Under the pieces are notes generated by a model that searched no databases, was not told the DNA's origin, and worked only from the letters and a program-made list of their open reading frames with translations. A stretch of DNA of 64,000 nt, taken from contig JAFYNL010000012.1 of assembly GCA_017548075.1 (NCBI GenBank), positions 1 through 64,000 on the forward strand. The letters run 5' to 3'. The DNA comes from Bacteroidaceae bacterium. GTDB lineage: Bacteria > Bacteroidota > Bacteroidia > Bacteroidales > Bacteroidaceae. The position numbers and the translations under genes are program-made. Positions 62,762 to 64,000 of this stretch are shown here, piece by piece. The stretch's first letter is position 1. Every line of letters starts with the position of its first letter.

Positions 62762-64000
62762 ATGAGAAAGAAGGTTTTCCGCATCCTTTGGACGTGTTAC
62801 ATTCTGGGAATTCTCGCCATAGGTCTCATCTTCTTCTGCATCTTTACGGGAGCCATCGGCTATATGCCCGACATCCAACAACTGCAGAATCCTGTAAACA
62901 AGTTCGCCACACAAGTCTTCTCAGCTGACGGAAAACAGTTGGGAACATGGAGCTATAGTAGTGCGAACCGCGTCTTTTCCGACTACGACGAACTGCCTCC
63001 TGCCCTTGTTCAGGCTCTTATAGCGACTGAAGATGTTCGTTTCTACGAGCACAACGGCATCGACTTCCAGGCTTTGATGCGTGCCATTGTAAAACGAGGA
63101 GTACTCCAACAGAAGAGTGCTGGCGGCGGAAGTACCATCACTCAACAGCTTGCCAAGCAGCTATACTCCGAGAAGGCTGCCACAACAATGGAGCGTCTCT
63201 TCCAAAAGCCCATTGAATGGGTGATAGCACTTAAGCTGGAACGCTTCTACACGAAGGAAGAAATCATAAGTATGTACTTCAACTACTTCGACTTCCTTCA
63301 TAATGCCGTGGGCATCAAGACAGCTGCCCAAACGTACTTCAGCAAAGAGCCAAGCGCACTCGACACCTGTCAGTGTGCACTGCTTGTAGGCATGTGTAAG
63401 AACCCAAGTCTCTATAATCCAGTTCGTTATCCGGAACGTTGTATCGACCGACGCAATACAGTATTGTTGCAAATGGAGAAGGCCGGATTCCTTTCAGAAG
63501 AACAGCGCGAAGAACTCAGGGAAAGGGAACTTGAACTCAATTTCCATCGTGTCAGCCACAAGGAAGGACATGCAACCTATCTGCGCGACTATCTTCGTCA
63601 AATCTTGATGGCAAAGAAACCGGTTCGAAGCGACTATGCATCCTGGCAAAAGCAGAAGTTCTACGATGACTCGTTGGCTTGGGAACAAGACCCCATCTAT
63701 GGTTGGTGCAACAAGAACTACAACAGAGATGGACGTCCCTACAACATCTATACCGATGGTTTGAAAGTCTATACGACCATCGACAGTCGCATGCAAGAGT
63801 ATGCCGAGCAAGCCGTCGCCAAGCACGTTACTGGCGAGTTGCAGCCTCTCTTCAATAAGGAACTGCGCAACAACAGAAATGCTCCTTACACTTCATCCAT
63901 TTCTTCGGAAAAAGCAAAAGCAAACCTCGCAAGAGCAAAACGTCAAAGTCCGCGTTACACAGAAATGAAGAAGGCCGGTTATAGCGATGCAGAGATTGAC
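62762..64000 (+). CDS. Class A penicillin-binding protein, 5' part (cut by the window edge)
   Basis: 413 codons remain open to the last base. An N-terminal membrane anchor (ILWTCYILGILAIGLIFFCIFTGAI) is followed by the GT51 glycosyltransferase: ALIATEDVRFYEHNGID with the catalytic Glu, and SAGGGSTITQQLAKQLYSEKA. A linker (QMEKAGFLSEEQREELRERELEL) leads to the start of the transpeptidase region (LKVYTTIDSRMQEYAEQAV). The SxxK motif lies beyond the window. It polymerises and crosslinks peptidoglycan at the outer face of the inner membrane. A good promoter lies 22 bases upstream. Confidence 0.93.
   Translation, partial: MRKKVFRILWTCYILGILAIGLIFFCIFTGAIGYMPDIQQLQNPVNKFATQVFSADGKQLGTWSYSSANRVFSDYDELPPALVQALIATEDVRFYEHNGIDFQALMRAIVKRGVLQQKSAGGGSTITQQLAKQLYSEKAATTMERLFQKPIEWVIALKLERFYTKEEIISMYFNYFDFLHNAVGIKTAAQTYFSKEPSALDTCQCALLVGMCKNPSLYNPVRYPERCIDRRNTVLLQMEKAGFLSEEQREELRERELELNFHRVSHKEGHATYLRDYLRQILMAKKPVRSDYASWQKQKFYDDSLAWEQDPIYGWCNKNYNRDGRPYNIYTDGLKVYTTIDSRMQEYAEQAVAKHVTGELQPLFNKELRNNRNAPYTSSISSEKAKANLARAKRQSPRYTEMKKAGYSDAEID

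Overview
This is a stretch of Bacteroidales chromosome, most like Prevotellaceae or a related gut lineage. The support is the Bacteroidetes vegetative promoter form (TTTG, about 20 nt, TAnnTTTG), seen many times, type IX secretion-like C-terminal tails on secreted enzymes, Na+-NQR, paired DUF6057 and TolB-like genes, and many host- or plant-glycan enzymes. No rRNA or tRNA gene was seen. The left edge looks chimeric: the first ~65 bases read as an ExbB/TolQ-type protein on the + strand and run straight into the end of nqrA on the - strand.

Layout. 1-3.0 kb: nqrA and a secreted M64 peptidase. 3.1-5.2 kb: a candidate structured RNA, an AT-rich PH-domain membrane gene, and a ParE-type toxin-antitoxin pair. 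5.2-8 kb: a LamG/GH43-like secreted enzyme. 8.1-14.5 kb: tamB converging on map-tsaD. 14.5-15.8 kb: repeats and a YafQ-type toxin-antitoxin pair. 15.9-25.2 kb: two convergent operons. The left one (+) encodes a Fib_succ_major-type protein and three tandem secreted paralogues. The right one (-) encodes an ECF sigma factor, an anti-sigma factor, a small secreted protein, an MG2-like giant secreted protein and a CarboxypepD_reg-like protein. 25.3-27 kb: kdgK-eda. 27.1-31.4 kb: nhaC, rsmG, an MBL hydrolase and a GH110-like beta-helix protein. 31.5-40.3 kb: a compact operon of M60 peptidase, DUF6057, TolB-like CxxCH lipoprotein and GH30. 40.4-44 kb: a Ca2+/cation exchanger, GH16 and GH109. 44.7-52.2 kb: a TPR protein, then tatA, three 3-keto-glycoside-pathway genes, tatC, and an OmpA-like protein. 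52.4-59.6 kb: a long - strand run of aminotransferase, iorBA, folE, a SPOR protein, tpiA (in frame with a DoxX/thioredoxin-like membrane protein) and DUF1599. 59.8-62.6 kb: glyA, pyrI, pyrB. 62.76 kb to the end: a class A PBP cut by the window edge.

The two strongest unexplained signals are these. (1) The ECF sigma operon and the facing secreted-paralogue operon share the bipartite element TTGTTACAAATCG-N7-CGGCGTTATATA just upstream of their first genes. Both encode members of one secreted domain family, so together they look like a self-contained sigma regulon at 15.9-25.2 kb. (2) Six intergenic loci carry arrays of an almost exactly 22-bp unit (core AACGTGTTA, a dyad, alternating with a TTGCAA/TTGGCCAA dyad half a unit away). 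They lie in convergent, divergent and codirectional gaps alike. Two of them, in the longest gaps, sit next to AT-rich inverted arrays of 7-8-nt repeats. Other observations are a possible membrane-tethered triosephosphate isomerase that hangs on one base of an A6 run, a 95-bp promoter-bearing repeat in front of two unrelated genes, and heptanucleotide repeats, some inside coding sequence.
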